Shown here: positions 9,924 to 18,779 of the stretch, piece after piece
Layout: each line of letters starts with the position of its first letter
How positions within the stretch are numbered: position 1 is the first letter of the stretch
From: Ruegeria sp. HKCCA6707
GTDB taxonomy: Bacteria > Pseudomonadota > Alphaproteobacteria > Rhodobacterales > Rhodobacteraceae
Length of the DNA: 64,000 nucleotides
Direction of reading: 5' to 3'
NCBI RefSeq assembly: GCF_013033515.1
Contig: NZ_WQEG01000003.1
Span: 430,375 to 494,374 of the forward strand
Notes under the pieces: generated by a model
Seen by the model: only the letters and a program-made list of their open reading frames with translations
Databases searched by the model: none
Told to the model about the DNA's origin: nothing
Translations under genes and position numbers: made by a program

Positions 9924-10030
9924 TAGTTTGTCGTTTCATGTTGTTCAGCAGACTTACAGCCGAAGCAAACCACCGCTGTGGACAAGCATTAAACCCTCTC
10001 TACTAGTCTGATCAGCGCGGAATATCCGAG

Positions 10031-10786
10031 CTAGATCGCCAGATATTCCTCACGAAGCTTGGTGTCTTCAAGCACCTCTTTCGCTGTACCATCAAAAACA
10101 ATGGTTCCGGTATCCAGTATGATCGCACGGTCCGCCAACTCTAAGGCACGTACGGCATTCTGTTCGACAATTATCGTTGTCATACCTTGTTGCTTAACGT
10201 GAGAAAGGGTTTTTTCGATCTCATCGACAATGACGGGGGCCAATCCCTCATATGGTTCATCCAAGAGCAAGACCTTGATGTCCCTCGCCAGGGCTCTGGC
10301 GATTGACAACATTTGTTGTTCGCCTCCTGACAGTGTAATTCCCTCTTGTTTTCTTCGCTCTCCCAAACGCGGAAACAACTCGTAAAGCCGTTCTAGTGAC
10401 CATCCGATTGGGGGTGCAATCTGAGCAAGCTGCAGGTTTTCTTCGACTGTCAGGCCTGGAATTATTCGCCTGTCTTCTGGTACCAGACCAAGACCAGCTG
10501 CCGCCGCCTCGTAGCTAGTCATTTTGTGTAGTGGCTTATGGTCCAGCCAGATTTCGCCATGTCTTACTTCAGGCTCTCCAACTCTCGCGATCGAACGAAG
10601 TGTTGAGGTTTTTCCCGCACCATTACGCCCAAGAAGCGCAAGAATTTCGCCTTCGTGCACGTTGAAACTGATGCCTTGAACAATATAGCTTTCGCCGTAG
10701 TACGAGTGCATATCCCAAACGGAGAGAAACGCAGGTGCAGTGCTGGCCATATTGGCATTTTTCGAAAAATCAGGTTTCTCGTTCAT
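10031..10786 (-). CDS. livF: Branched-chain amino acid-type ABC transporter ATPase LivF
   Basis: A 251-residue cytoplasmic ATPase, last gene of the minus-strand transport operon. Visible motifs are Walker A GRNGAGKT, the signature LSGGEQQ, Walker B VLLLDEP and the switch His region in VEQNAVRAL. The pattern PGLTVEENLQL and the short length are typical of LivF rather than LivG. With LivG it energises import of a branched-chain amino acid, amide or similar small solute. The substrate cannot be fixed from sequence. It starts 10 bases after livG ends. Confidence 0.9.
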   Translation of the reverse strand: MNEKPDFSKNANMASTAPAFLSVWDMHSYYGESYIVQGISFNVHEGEILALLGRNGAGKTSTLRSIARVGEPEVRHGEIWLDHKPLHKMTSYEAAAAGLGLVPEDRRIIPGLTVEENLQLAQIAPPIGWSLERLYELFPRLGERRKQEGITLSGGEQQMLSIARALARDIKVLLLDEPYEGLAPVIVDEIEKTLSHVKQQGMTTIIVEQNAVRALELADRAIILDTGTIVFDGTAKEVLEDTKLREEYLAI

Positions 10787-10795
10787 AGGTTTTCC

Positions 10796-11551
10796 TTACG
10801 CAGCCTCGCCTAGATAGGCCTCGCGAACCTTAGGGTTTCCGCGGATGTTTTCAGGAGTATCTTCAACCAGGGGTGTTCCCTGCGCCAGAACGGTGATGCG
10901 TTCGGCAAGGCTGAATACGACGTGCATATCATGCTCGATGATTGCGATGGTGATGTCGCGCTCATCCTTAATCTGTTTCAGTAAGTCGATTGTGTTGTTT
11001 GTATCCGCCCTCGCCATACCCGCGGTAGGTTCGTCTAACAGCAGTAGCCGCGGATTCTGACTTAGGCACATGCCAATCTCGAGTCGGCGCTTATCGCCAC
11101 GTGAAAGCGAGGCTGCATGCATTTCGCGCTTGTCAGCCATGTTCATCTCTTCCAGCATCGCTTCAGCCTGTTCAACAATCGCTTTTTCGTTGGCGATGGT
11201 CTCATACGCATGCATCCGGAAAACTCCATCCCTCATTGCAAAAATAGGGATCAACATGTTCTCAATCACCGTCAGTTCACCAAAAATCTCTGGTGTCTGG
11301 AAAACACGGCTAATGCCCATCTGATTAATCTGAAAAGGTTCGAGTCCCAAAACCGAGGCGTTGTCGAATAATACGGCTCCTGTGTCCGGCATAAGCTTGC
11401 CCACCAGACAATTCAGCAGGGTCGACTTACCAGCACCATTGGGCCCAATGATCGCATGAACCGAGTTTTCTTCTACATCTAGGTTTACGTTCGTCAGCGC
11501 CTTGAGGCCGCCGAAACGCTTGCTCACGTCTTTGACTTTTAGAATTGCCAT
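10796..11551 (-). CDS. livG: Branched-chain amino acid-type ABC transporter ATPase LivG
   Basis: A 251-residue ATPase starting MAILKVKDVSKRFGG. It has Walker A GPNGAGKST, the divergent signature LSRGDKRRLEIG usual in LivG, Walker B LLLLDEPTAGM and switch EHDMHVVF. An in-frame upstream extension exists, but it overlaps livM and has no family similarity, so ATG 11551 is preferred. It pairs with LivF on the cytoplasmic face of the LivH/LivM pore. Confidence 0.9.
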   Translation of the reverse strand: MAILKVKDVSKRFGGLKALTNVNLDVEENSVHAIIGPNGAGKSTLLNCLVGKLMPDTGAVLFDNASVLGLEPFQINQMGISRVFQTPEIFGELTVIENMLIPIFAMRDGVFRMHAYETIANEKAIVEQAEAMLEEMNMADKREMHAASLSRGDKRRLEIGMCLSQNPRLLLLDEPTAGMARADTNNTIDLLKQIKDERDITIAIIEHDMHVVFSLAERITVLAQGTPLVEDTPENIRGNPKVREAYLGEAA

Positions 11552-11561
11552 GGCTCGCCCC

Positions 11562-12767
11562 TTATTCCGCCGGTTCTGTTTTGCCAGACGTTGCATCATC
11601 GGTTTTTGGTTTCTTGCGTTTGATCCGGTTGAGCAAACGCTGGCCACCTTCGACCAGCCCCCCCGGCAGGTAGATAACGACAAGCATGAAAAGTATGCCA
11701 AGCGTTAGATGCCAACCTTTTCCAATGAACGGATGGATCACGAAAACAACCGCGTCCTCCAACCCATCAGGCAGGAAAGCAAACCAACTGTGCAACACAC
11801 TGTCGTTGATCTTAGAGAAGATATTCTCGAAGTATTTGATGAAGCCTGCGCCCAGAACTGGGCCTATCAATGTTCCGGTACCGCCAAGGATAGTCATCAG
11901 AACGACCTCGCCTGACGCGGTCCACTGCATACGCTCTGCGCCTGCCAATGGGTCCATTGCAGCCATAAGACCACCAGCCAGACCGGCATACATACCAGAG
12001 ATAACAAACGCCGCCAGTGTGTAAGGCTTTGAATTCAGGCCGGTGTAGTTCATTCGCTGCTGGTTAGATTTGACAGCCCGTAGCATCATGCCGAAAGGCG
12101 AGCGGAAGATGCGGATAGACAAGTAGAACACTACCATCATGACTATCGCACAAAAATAATATCCCGCGTTAAAATCAAAGCTCCAAGCTCCAACATCCAT
12201 CGTATAAGTAGCGCGCATCGGCAGCCCGAATAGATGTGGCAGATCCGGTGAGTTGGCACCCTGCAGGATTTGCGGATCGTCTGCGTAAACCTGCAGTCCG
12301 GTTTCCCCGTTGGTTAGGTTGAACTTAGGGTTCGACAAGACAGAGTAGGCCAGTGCAAAACTCATCTGCGCAAAGGCCAGGGTCAGGATCGAAAAGTAGA
12401 TCCCGGACCGGCGCAGACTGACATACCCAATCAGCAGCGAGAATACCCCAGCGACCACAACGCTGAGTGCGATAGCCGGAATAATGTTGTAACTCAGCAA
12501 TTTAAACATCCAAACGGCTGAATATGATCCGACACCCAAAAAGGCTGCGTGACCGAAGGACAGGTACCCGGTTAGGCCGAACAGGATGTTAAACCCGATG
12601 GCAAAGATGCCAAAGATCACGAACCGTTGCATCAAATCCGGATAACCCGCGTTGAACTGCGCCATGGCGCTGCCTTCTGGGAACGGGTTCAGGATGAACG
12701 GGGCCAACAGAGTGAGAAGGCCGACGATGATCAGCAGGCTCGTGTCTTTTTTATTCAGTCCAAACAT
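11562..12767 (-). CDS. livM: Branched-chain amino acid-type ABC permease LivM
   Basis: A 401-residue inner-membrane permease with about ten helices. It shows the LivM signature regions [21 protein letters not shown] and GGLAGG...[10 protein letters not shown]. Compared with E. coli LivM it has a loop of about 60 residues between helices in the middle and a basic, charged C-terminal tail rich in Lys. Gene order and spacing (4 bases from livH, 10 from livG) indicate one transcript. Confidence 0.9.
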   Translation of the reverse strand: MFGLNKKDTSLLIIVGLLTLLAPFILNPFPEGSAMAQFNAGYPDLMQRFVIFGIFAIGFNILFGLTGYLSFGHAAFLGVGSYSAVWMFKLLSYNIIPAIALSVVVAGVFSLLIGYVSLRRSGIYFSILTLAFAQMSFALAYSVLSNPKFNLTNGETGLQVYADDPQILQGANSPDLPHLFGLPMRATYTMDVGAWSFDFNAGYYFCAIVMMVVFYLSIRIFRSPFGMMLRAVKSNQQRMNYTGLNSKPYTLAAFVISGMYAGLAGGLMAAMDPLAGAERMQWTASGEVVLMTILGGTGTLIGPVLGAGFIKYFENIFSKINDSVLHSWFAFLPDGLEDAVVFVIHPFIGKGWHLTLGILFMLVVIYLPGGLVEGGQRLLNRIKRKKPKTDDATSGKTEPAE

Positions 12768-12770
12768 CGA

Positions 12771-13802
12771 TTATTCCTCCATCACGCCTTTGCGTCCCAT
12801 CAACCCGCGGGGGCGTGTCAGAAGCACAATGATGGCAACAAGGTAGATGATGATTTGGTTGATCCCTGGGATGGTCGTGGTGGCCCAGGTCGTTGAGGCA
12901 AAGCTCTCCAGAATACCGAGCAGAAAACCAGCCAGCACGGCTCCAGGTAGCGAGCCCATGCCGCCAACAACAACAACGACGAAACTAAGGACCAGAAAGT
13001 CCATCCCCATGTGATAATTTGGCGGGTTTAGCGGCCCATACATTACACCGGCCAATCCGGCCACTGCGGCGGCAATGCCGAACATGATCGTAAAGCGCCG
13101 GTCGATATTGATACCCAGCAAACCTACGGTCTCGCGGTCCGCCATTCCTGCGCGCACTACCATGCCAAATGTGGTAAATTGCAAGAATGAGAAGACAGCA
13201 CCTATAATGGCGACAGCAAATCCGAAGTAAACCAGACGCCAAATTGGGTAGATTATGGCATTGGGATCAAACCCAATCATTGTGCCAAGGTCAATCGATC
13301 CGCTCAACGCGTCAGGCGCCGGAGTTTGGATTGGATTGGCGCCGAAGAAATATTTCACGATTTCCTGTAACACGATCGCAAGACCAAAGGTTACAAGGAT
13401 CTGGTCAGCGTGAGGGCGCTTGTAAAAGTGCTTAATCAAGCCCCTTTCCATCACATAGCCCACTGCTAACATGATCGGGATCGCAAACAAGATAGCCAGC
13501 GGAACAGACCAATCGATGATCGTCGCCCCAGTCTCTGGGCCGAACCAAGCTTCGACGTAAGGTGTTTCAACCTTCAGTGGGTTGCCCAGAAAGTCGGTTT
13601 GGCTCTCGTCGATGGTCTCAAAGCTTAGGTTCATGAGCTTTTGCAGGGTAACGGCACAAAATGCACCGATCATGAACAGTGCCCCGTGGGCAAAGTTCAC
13701 AACACCCAACGTCCCAAAAATAAGCGTCAGTCCCAGCGCAATCAACGCATAAGCCGACCCTTTGTCCAGACCGTTCAAAATTTGCAATAGGATGGCGTCC
13801 AT
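12771..13802 (-). CDS. livH: Branched-chain amino acid-type ABC permease LivH
   Basis: A 343-residue permease starting MDAILLQILNGLDKGSAYAL, with LGLTLIFGTLGVVNFAHGAL, the LivH/UrtB hallmark, close behind. The ATG at 13802 is preferred because GAGGTGG lies just upstream; a GTG nine bases earlier is possible. Residues about 50-75 form a hydrophilic insertion (after MNLSFETIDE) between the first helices. It is the first membrane gene after the binding protein, separated from it by a perfect hairpin. Confidence 0.9.
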   Translation of the reverse strand: MDAILLQILNGLDKGSAYALIALGLTLIFGTLGVVNFAHGALFMIGAFCAVTLQKLMNLSFETIDESQTDFLGNPLKVETPYVEAWFGPETGATIIDWSVPLAILFAIPIMLAVGYVMERGLIKHFYKRPHADQILVTFGLAIVLQEIVKYFFGANPIQTPAPDALSGSIDLGTMIGFDPNAIIYPIWRLVYFGFAVAIIGAVFSFLQFTTFGMVVRAGMADRETVGLLGINIDRRFTIMFGIAAAVAGLAGVMYGPLNPPNYHMGMDFLVLSFVVVVVGGMGSLPGAVLAGFLLGILESFASTTWATTTIPGINQIIIYLVAIIVLLTRPRGLMGRKGVMEE

Positions 13803-13860
13803 TGGCCCCACCTCAGGGTTGGTCAGAGTGAATTTGGTTGTGTAACGGGATCAAACCAGT

Positions 13861-13901
13861 TGCCTATGTCTGGCCGCCGTTTCAGCGGCCAGACATAGGC
13901 A
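13861..13901 (-). terminator. 17-bp perfect stem-loop between binding protein and livH
   Basis: TGCCTATGTCTGGCCGC (13861-13877) pairs perfectly with 13885-13901 around a 7-base loop. It sits 7 bases after the binding-protein stop and 58 bases before livH. No good U-run follows on the minus strand, so it more likely works as a partial terminator or 3' stabiliser that keeps binding-protein mRNA more abundant than permease mRNA. Confidence 0.8.
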
Positions 13902-13908
13902 AAAGGAC

Positions 13909-15255
13909 TCATGCGCCTGGATTACACTCACCCAGCGAACCACCTTTGAACATCGGATGCTCAGGGTCGTATTCGACCTGAGCACGTGGCGTGATCTCGA
14001 CGATTTCCAGAGTGTCATAAGCATTTGTCGGATTCTCGTTGCCACGAACAACCAACACGTCTTTGAAGCACTGATGGTCTGCGCCACGATACCAAGTCGG
14101 ACCGTTGCCCAAACCGTCGAACTCGAAGTCTTCCAGAGCTTCAACAACTCCGCACGGATTGAATGTACCAGCACGCTCACAGGCATCCGCATAAAGCAGG
14201 ACTTGTGCATAGCAAGTCTGTGCTGAGTTGGACGGCGGCTTGCCGTACTTTTCACCAAAGGACTTCACAAAGGCCTTTGTGCCCTCATCCTGAAGCTGCC
14301 AGTTCCAGTTCATCGAACCCAGCACGCCTTTGATGTTCTCGCCAGCACCAGCTGCCATCAGTTCGGAGTACAACGGTACGACGATCTTGAAGTCCTTGCC
14401 ATTAGCGACTTTATCGAGCAGGCCGAACTGGATCGCGTTAGTCAGCGAGTTAACCATGTTGCCGCCGTAATGGTTCAAAACCAACACATCTGCGCCCGAG
14501 TTCAGAACCGGCGTGATGTAGGAGGAGAAGTCCGTCGACGCAAGTGGTGTTTTTACAGTATTGACCGTCTCCCATCCCAAAGCTTCGGTCGAGGCAACAA
14601 TCGACTCTTCCTGGGTCCAACCCCAGTTGTAGTCCGCAGTCAGATGATAAGCCCGGCGTTCGTTGCCCATTTCAGCCGCAAGCACGGGTGCGAGTGCAGC
14701 GCCGGACATATACGCGTTAAAGAAATGACGGAACCCGTTTGCTTTCTTGTCCTTACCGGTCGTATCGTTGGCGTGGGTTAGACCCGCCATGAATATAACG
14801 CCTGCTTCTTGACACAGGCCCTGCACCGCAACGGCCACACCCGATGACGAACCGCCGTTGATCATGATCGCGCCGTCTTTTTCGATCATCGACTTTGCAG
14901 ATGCACGTGCGGCGTCTGATTTGGTCTGTGTGTCGCCGGTGACGAATTCAACCTTTTTGCCAAGGATACCGTTGCCCTTAAGCACCTTCGAAGTGAAAGT
15001 GTTCAGGCAACCACCATCTCCTTCACCGTTGAGATGTTCGACCGCAAGTTGTTGCGCCAGAAGCTCGTCGTTACCCTCTTCTGCATACGGCCCTGTCTGG
15101 GGAACATTGAAACCCAGCGTTACGGAACCGCCGGTTGGTTCGTTGGTGTAAGCAGCAGCCGACGAAGCCGTGAAGATCGTAGGCAAGAAAAGACCAGCAC
15201 CTGTAACGGCACCAGACTTCAATACGCCGCGGCGTGTGATAGATTTATTGGTCAT
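13909..15255 (-). CDS. Periplasmic substrate-binding protein of the liv-type ABC transporter
   Basis: A 448-residue type I periplasmic binding protein, first gene of the operon. The start MTNKSITRRGVLKSG gives a Tat signal with twin arginine and an AAA cleavage region, so the protein is probably exported folded. The body has VTLGFNVPQTGPYAEEG, GGSSSGVAVAVQGLCQE and LTADYNWGWTQEE, all usual in the family. An upstream in-frame ATG at 15327 is rejected because the Tat signal would then be internal. It is not assigned as UrtA: no urease genes are near and the order is liv-like. The ligand is unknown. Confidence 0.88.
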   Translation of the reverse strand: MTNKSITRRGVLKSGAVTGAGLFLPTIFTASSAAAYTNEPTGGSVTLGFNVPQTGPYAEEGNDELLAQQLAVEHLNGEGDGGCLNTFTSKVLKGNGILGKKVEFVTGDTQTKSDAARASAKSMIEKDGAIMINGGSSSGVAVAVQGLCQEAGVIFMAGLTHANDTTGKDKKANGFRHFFNAYMSGAALAPVLAAEMGNERRAYHLTADYNWGWTQEESIVASTEALGWETVNTVKTPLASTDFSSYITPVLNSGADVLVLNHYGGNMVNSLTNAIQFGLLDKVANGKDFKIVVPLYSELMAAGAGENIKGVLGSMNWNWQLQDEGTKAFVKSFGEKYGKPPSNSAQTCYAQVLLYADACERAGTFNPCGVVEALEDFEFDGLGNGPTWYRGADHQCFKDVLVVRGNENPTNAYDTLEIVEITPRAQVEYDPEHPMFKGGSLGECNPGA

Positions 15256-15373
15256 TAATTCCTCCCATTTCCCTATCTTACGTCTACTGGCTCCTCTTCC
15301 AGCAGACGAAAGTGCACAGGCGTGCAAACCAACAATGGAAGGCTGTTAGAAAATTACGCAACAAATTACTGGA

Positions 15374-15434
15374 TTTACAACATAATCTTGTAAAGCTATT
15401 TACCGATTGCGACAAATACTGTAAAAAAATTACA
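15374..15434. promoter_or_regulatory. Inverted repeats in the liv operon promoter region
   Basis: TTTACAA (15374-15380) and TTGTAAA (15388-15394) form a perfect inverted repeat with 7 bases between. A second, TGTAA-N5-TTACA, is at 15420-15434. Both lie 119-179 bases upstream of the binding-protein start in AT-rich DNA, where an operator would be expected. No regulator gene is adjacent. Confidence 0.4.
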
Positions 15435-15544
15435 CTTGAGGATAAAAAATGTCTTTGTTTTAATCAGTTAAATGAAAAGTCTGTTCGTCACGCTTCTGCT
15501 GTGAATCGTCGTGCATGCTTTGCCCTCTATTAGCTCCTTGGTTT

Positions 15545-15859
15545 TCATAGCCAATCGATACCAAACATCAGCGTTATATCCGCGCCTGCCCGTCGCCCAA
15601 CCTCACGCCCCGTTGCCTCCATGCGAGCCTGAAAGTCAAAATAATCTTCATCCTTTTCTCGCTTCATAGGGACGCGTTCATCTGACACCGAGCTACCAAT
15701 GTTTGCGCTGTCCAGGATTTCACTGAAGTTCTTCGGCGGGCCTTTTTCAGTGGGTATCTGTTTCCCCTCTGCGTCGAAGTATTCACCTTTAATGACCGCG
15801 ACAACAATTTGCTTCCCTGCCTTCTGTTCCAAGCTTTTTACTCTGCGTTTTACATTCAT
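15545..15859 (-). CDS. Hypothetical protein of decayed integrative element
   Basis: A 104-residue soluble protein that I do not recognise. It begins with a basic, possibly coiled stretch (MNVKRRVKSLEQKAGKQ) followed by a beta-rich middle and an acidic/aromatic segment (EDYFDFQARMEATG). Its ATG overlaps the stop of the DUF5681 gene by four bases (ATGA), which suggests coupled translation. Genes paired with DUF5681 in this way are common in phage and plasmid packaging regions. Function unknown. Confidence 0.55.
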   Translation of the reverse strand: MNVKRRVKSLEQKAGKQIVVAVIKGEYFDAEGKQIPTEKGPPKNFSEILDSANIGSSVSDERVPMKREKDEDYFDFQARMEATGREVGRRAGADITLMFGIDWL

Positions 15860-16302
15860 TTCTTCGCCTCCAATGCCGTGATCCGGCGTTCAAGTTCGGT
15901 TGTTTCCAGTACCCGCCTGTACTGCTCAACGAGCCCCATGACGGTCGCACCCTCCAGTGGTGTAATCTCACCATCTGAGACGGCCTGCAGCACCGCCTGT
16001 GCGGCCTCAGAGGCGTCCTCTGCAGATTTGATGGATGGCAGGTCAAAACTGACCGGTGCATCCTTTCTGGCAGGGGCTATCCGCTCAAGACAGAGACGCA
16101 GTGCGGTGGTGTCACCCTCCAGCGCTCTGTTGATTGCGCTTTCGGTCAGGGCCTCAAGTTGGCCGTGCAGCATTTTTTCAACCGCCTGCGTGGCCTTGTT
16201 GCGCGACCCTTTCGGCTTGCCTGGGTTGCCCGCAGCAAAAGTGCCGTCCGGGTTTCTGTCATCCGTATTTTCACCGCTGTTACGGTTCTCATCACTGCTC
16301 AT
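15856..16302 (-). CDS. DUF5681 domain protein (phage/mobile-element associated)
   Basis: About 148 residues. The N-terminal DGTFAAGNPGKPKGSRNKAT is the DUF5681 signature (FxxGNxGRPxGSRNK), seen mainly next to terminase or portal genes and on mobile elements. The rest is helical and ends in a likely coiled coil (VEQYRRVLETTELERRITALEAKK). The chosen start (16302) has GGGAG 8 bases upstream; a longer form from 16332 is possible. It overlaps the upstream gene by 11 bases and the downstream one by four, so the three small genes form one unit. Confidence 0.65.
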   Translation of the reverse strand: MSSDENRNSGENTDDRNPDGTFAAGNPGKPKGSRNKATQAVEKMLHGQLEALTESAINRALEGDTTALRLCLERIAPARKDAPVSFDLPSIKSAEDASEAAQAVLQAVSDGEITPLEGATVMGLVEQYRRVLETTELERRITALEAKK

Positions 16303-16651
16303 TTGCTTTCTCCCATTTCTGAGTTTTGCCATTCCAATGCTTGCCTCTGGGGCCGTACCGTTCCCAGTCGGTCATGTTCCGCCATTCGTCCAGATTCACG
16401 ACTTTGCCGGTCCACGTGACGGGCCTGCCACCGACGCCGGCCTTGTTGGGCACCGGCCCTTGATTTGGGGGCTGTTGTGGGGGATGTGGCGCTCTGTCTT
16501 TTTCTTCGCTCTCTACCCGGCACCCATTAGAAACCAGCAAAAAGCCCTGATCCCTTTTCTTTCCACCCCTTTTTAATGGTTCTTGCTGGGTGCCGGTATG
16601 GTGGTCGGGGTATTCCCGGGCCTTGCGGACTATGTCTAACCACCTGCTCAT
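16292..16651 (-). CDS. Hypothetical protein of decayed integrative element
   Basis: A 119-residue basic protein, not recognised. It has a Pro-rich middle (HPPQQPPNQGPVP) and a C-terminal Trp-rich block (VTWTGKVVNLDEWRNMTDWERYG...KHWNGKTQKWEK). It overlaps its neighbours on both sides, by four bases with the DUF3987 remnant and 11 with the DUF5681 gene. Probably expressed with them if at all. Confidence 0.45.
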   Translation of the reverse strand: MSRWLDIVRKAREYPDHHTGTQQEPLKRGGKKRDQGFLLVSNGCRVESEEKDRAPHPPQQPPNQGPVPNKAGVGGRPVTWTGKVVNLDEWRNMTDWERYGPRGKHWNGKTQKWEKANEQ

Positions 16652-16985
16652 TTACCAACCTCCAGCTTTGGATTAACGGCGTAATCAACACTCGGGCTGC
16701 CACCAGTCGCGGCGCGGATTTCGCGCAACCAATCAGCTTCAATCAGAACTGATAGAGCGGCCTTTACTTGCTGAGATTTAGTCAGACCGGAGCGGCGGCG
16801 ATTATAGATATCGCGCGCCTTTAAGGTTTTAAGGCCCTCTGAGCGGATCAAACTTGCAATCGACTGAGCACCTTCGACTTCGGGAGGAATCTTGGCAGCG
16901 CCATAGGCACGATAGGCATGGTGGCGAAGATATTCCCCCACAAAGTGACAGGCGCGGCCCACATGGGTTTCGTCAATCTCTGAGG
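16648..16985 (-). pseudogene. DUF3987 (YfjI-like) primase/helicase, C-terminal remnant
   Basis: About 105 residues match the end of DUF3987 proteins, mobile-element replication proteins: EYLRHHAYRAYGAA, then SLIRSEGLKTLKARDIYNRRRSGLT and VKAALSVLIEADWLREI. The full protein should be several hundred residues with an N-terminal ATPase-like part. Here the frame begins abruptly at the integrase remnant and has no good start. The missing part was lost in the deletion that joined it to the integrase. Confidence 0.6.
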
Positions 16986-17377
16986 GATAGGGTGGCGTTG
17001 CGCCATGACTTCTTGTTGGCCTCGTGCGCTTCCCTTGCGGCTTTCTCGAAAGTCGGGATTTCTTCGGCGCGTCTTTTCTCAGCCGTTGGGTCGCCCCCTG
17101 CCCTAGCGGTACGCCTGTTATCTAGCGCCGCCTCGCGCGCACTGGATAGAGAAACAAGGGATACTGATCCTATTGCAATCTCGCGCCGCTTACCCCGGAT
17201 CATCAGACGTTGAATCCAGCGCCGTGCACCGCTTGCGTCAACTTTGAGGTACAAGCCGTTACCATCAGCATAAAGCGCAGGCCCCTTGGCTGACCGAACA
17301 AACGGAGCCTTCAATGCGTTCTGGGGATGCTGACCCTTTCGCTTGCCTACCATTATACCCAACATTCTTTTTGTCAT
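16973..17377 (-). pseudogene. Tyrosine integrase (P4-type), N-terminal fragment
   Basis: Residues after about 20 match the DUF4102 arm-binding domain of P4-like integrases: YADGNGLYLKVDASGARRWIQR, RREIAIGSVSLVSLSSAREAAL, RRTARAGGDPTAEKR. The core-binding domain stops after HEANKKSWRNAT, and the catalytic domain with its R-H-R-Y residues is missing. Translation then ends in five unrelated residues. The likely start is an ATG at 17377 or 17353. The fragment cannot recombine DNA. The cut point is at 16983-16995, directly against the DUF3987 remnant. Confidence 0.75.
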
Positions 17378-17465
17378 TGTACGTCCACGCATGGCAACGC
17401 ACAACACAAACATGCCTGTATTTAAAAAGAGAATTTCAACAGGTGGCAACGCAAGTCAATCAGGG

Positions 17466-17488
17466 ATGGCAGCCCTACGGGCTACCAT
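17466..17488 (-). terminator. Stem-loop after the extensin gene
   Basis: ATGGCAGCCC / GGGCTACCAT with a TAC loop pairs with one mismatch. It begins 10 bases beyond the extensin stop on the minus strand. No U-run, so termination is only likely. Confidence 0.4.
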
Positions 17489-17497
17489 TTCCGCACC

Positions 17498-18262
17498 CTA
17501 TCGACAGTAAGATCCATTTCTGCGGCGCGTTGTGTCGAAATGAAAATGACCGGCATGAAACCGGTCGGCATCAGGGCCAAGCACCGTGCCGAACACACCG
17601 CAGGCGCCTGCGTGCAGCTCTTTCATCACGTCCTTGGTGTCCTCATCCGCCCATCCGTCCTGAACCGTAATGATAGTGCCATCCATCAAGATGAAGGATG
17701 AGATATCGATGGCCCGACCCTGCGCATGGGCTGAAAGCCGCGCGCGTGGCTGGTTGTTCTGTGTCTTGCACGCATAGTGACCAGCCAGCCGCAGCCCCTT
17801 CAGGCCACCGCCTTGATCTGCAAAGGCCGGTTTGGCGGTGTTCTCAAGCCATGCCTTGAGCGTGATCGCGGTCGGGCAATCCAATGTCGCAAACTGGCTG
17901 AGTAGTATCCCAGATACCGCGCGGATACGCACAGGTTCAACGATGCCGCAGCCTGGGTATCTGCCTTTAAACGGCTTTCGGGTTTCGCCAATTATGGTCC
18001 AATCTCCGCAGATCGCACCACGATCATTCATCCTTTCGATTTCGACCTCAAATTTACGAAATCTGCACGGACGTAGCCGTGGCCTTGGAGAGGTTGTGAG
18101 CTCTTTCCTTGGGGCAACCACTTCTTCTTCTGGGATTTCCCCAAGATCTGCTGGCAATTCAAAGGGAGTGCGTGCCTGGCTCAAGACGTCTTCTTCACAT
18201 CCTGGGGTTGCGTTTGCCGTGTTGGCGCAGAGAACAAACAAAAGAACCAATAAACGCGTCAA
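17498..18262 (-). CDS. Extensin-like C-terminal domain protein
   Basis: A 254-residue exported protein. A signal peptide (MTRLLVLLFVLCANTANA) precedes a Pro-rich linker (TTSPRPRLRPCRF) and the extensin-like C-terminal domain: GILLSQFATLDCPTAITLKAW, then GLRLAGHYACKTQ, SAHAQGRAIDIS and AGHFHFDTT. The SxHxxGxAID and HxH patterns resemble a zinc-dependent M15/LAS-type peptidase fold, so a role in peptidoglycan cleavage is plausible. Family members are common in Rhodobacteraceae. No operon partner; it is the first intact gene beyond the decayed integrative element. Confidence 0.82.
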   Translation of the reverse strand: MTRLLVLLFVLCANTANATPGCEEDVLSQARTPFELPADLGEIPEEEVVAPRKELTTSPRPRLRPCRFRKFEVEIERMNDRGAICGDWTIIGETRKPFKGRYPGCGIVEPVRIRAVSGILLSQFATLDCPTAITLKAWLENTAKPAFADQGGGLKGLRLAGHYACKTQNNQPRARLSAHAQGRAIDISSFILMDGTIITVQDGWADEDTKDVMKELHAGACGVFGTVLGPDADRFHAGHFHFDTTRRRNGSYCR

Positions 18263-18779
18263 CCATTCTCTCCGTTCTCGGACAAAGCGGGCACCTCGCC
18301 CTCAGGCTATTCAAATCACAAATCTATCGCGGATCCATGCGCCACCGGATTGATCAAAGCCTTCCCCTGCGTCCACCGCCCCCCGAACATACCACGGCTC
18401 GGCACGCTGCCGAGTATTTTCCCCCACCGGTGCGACAATTGTTTATCCCCTCGCAACAAAGGGCGCGTTTTTTCTCACTATCGGTTTTTCCATACACAAA
18501 CGAAAACACCAAGAAGCTCACCGATTGTTACTTTTTTAGACATTTCCCTGCACCGGCAATCTGACAAAACGAGTGCCGCCAAGTAACACCCGGAACGGAC
18601 CAGCCAGGGACTCATTCTGCTTGGAAAAGTGCCAGTATTCACGTCGGTTGATCGCGGTGAGTGCCCTGCTGCGCGGCAACGAAACGGGTCATTGATGCTA
18701 GTCGCGGCGAAAAGGATTCCGGCAGTAAATGCGTAGCGGATTCTGGCAAAATCAGATCGGCGCGCGACAGCAACGAAAT
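18263..18779. other. Gene-free stretch before the hemN remnant
   Basis: No gene supported. Open frames on both strands overlap without any family pattern. It may contain unrecognisable N-terminal remains of hemN. Confidence 0.4.

Noticed and set aside
10031..15255. Urea transporter (urtABCDE) assignment for the ABC operon
   Set aside because: No urease genes nearby, gene order is binding protein-livH-livM-livG-livF, and sequence marks are general to the liv family.
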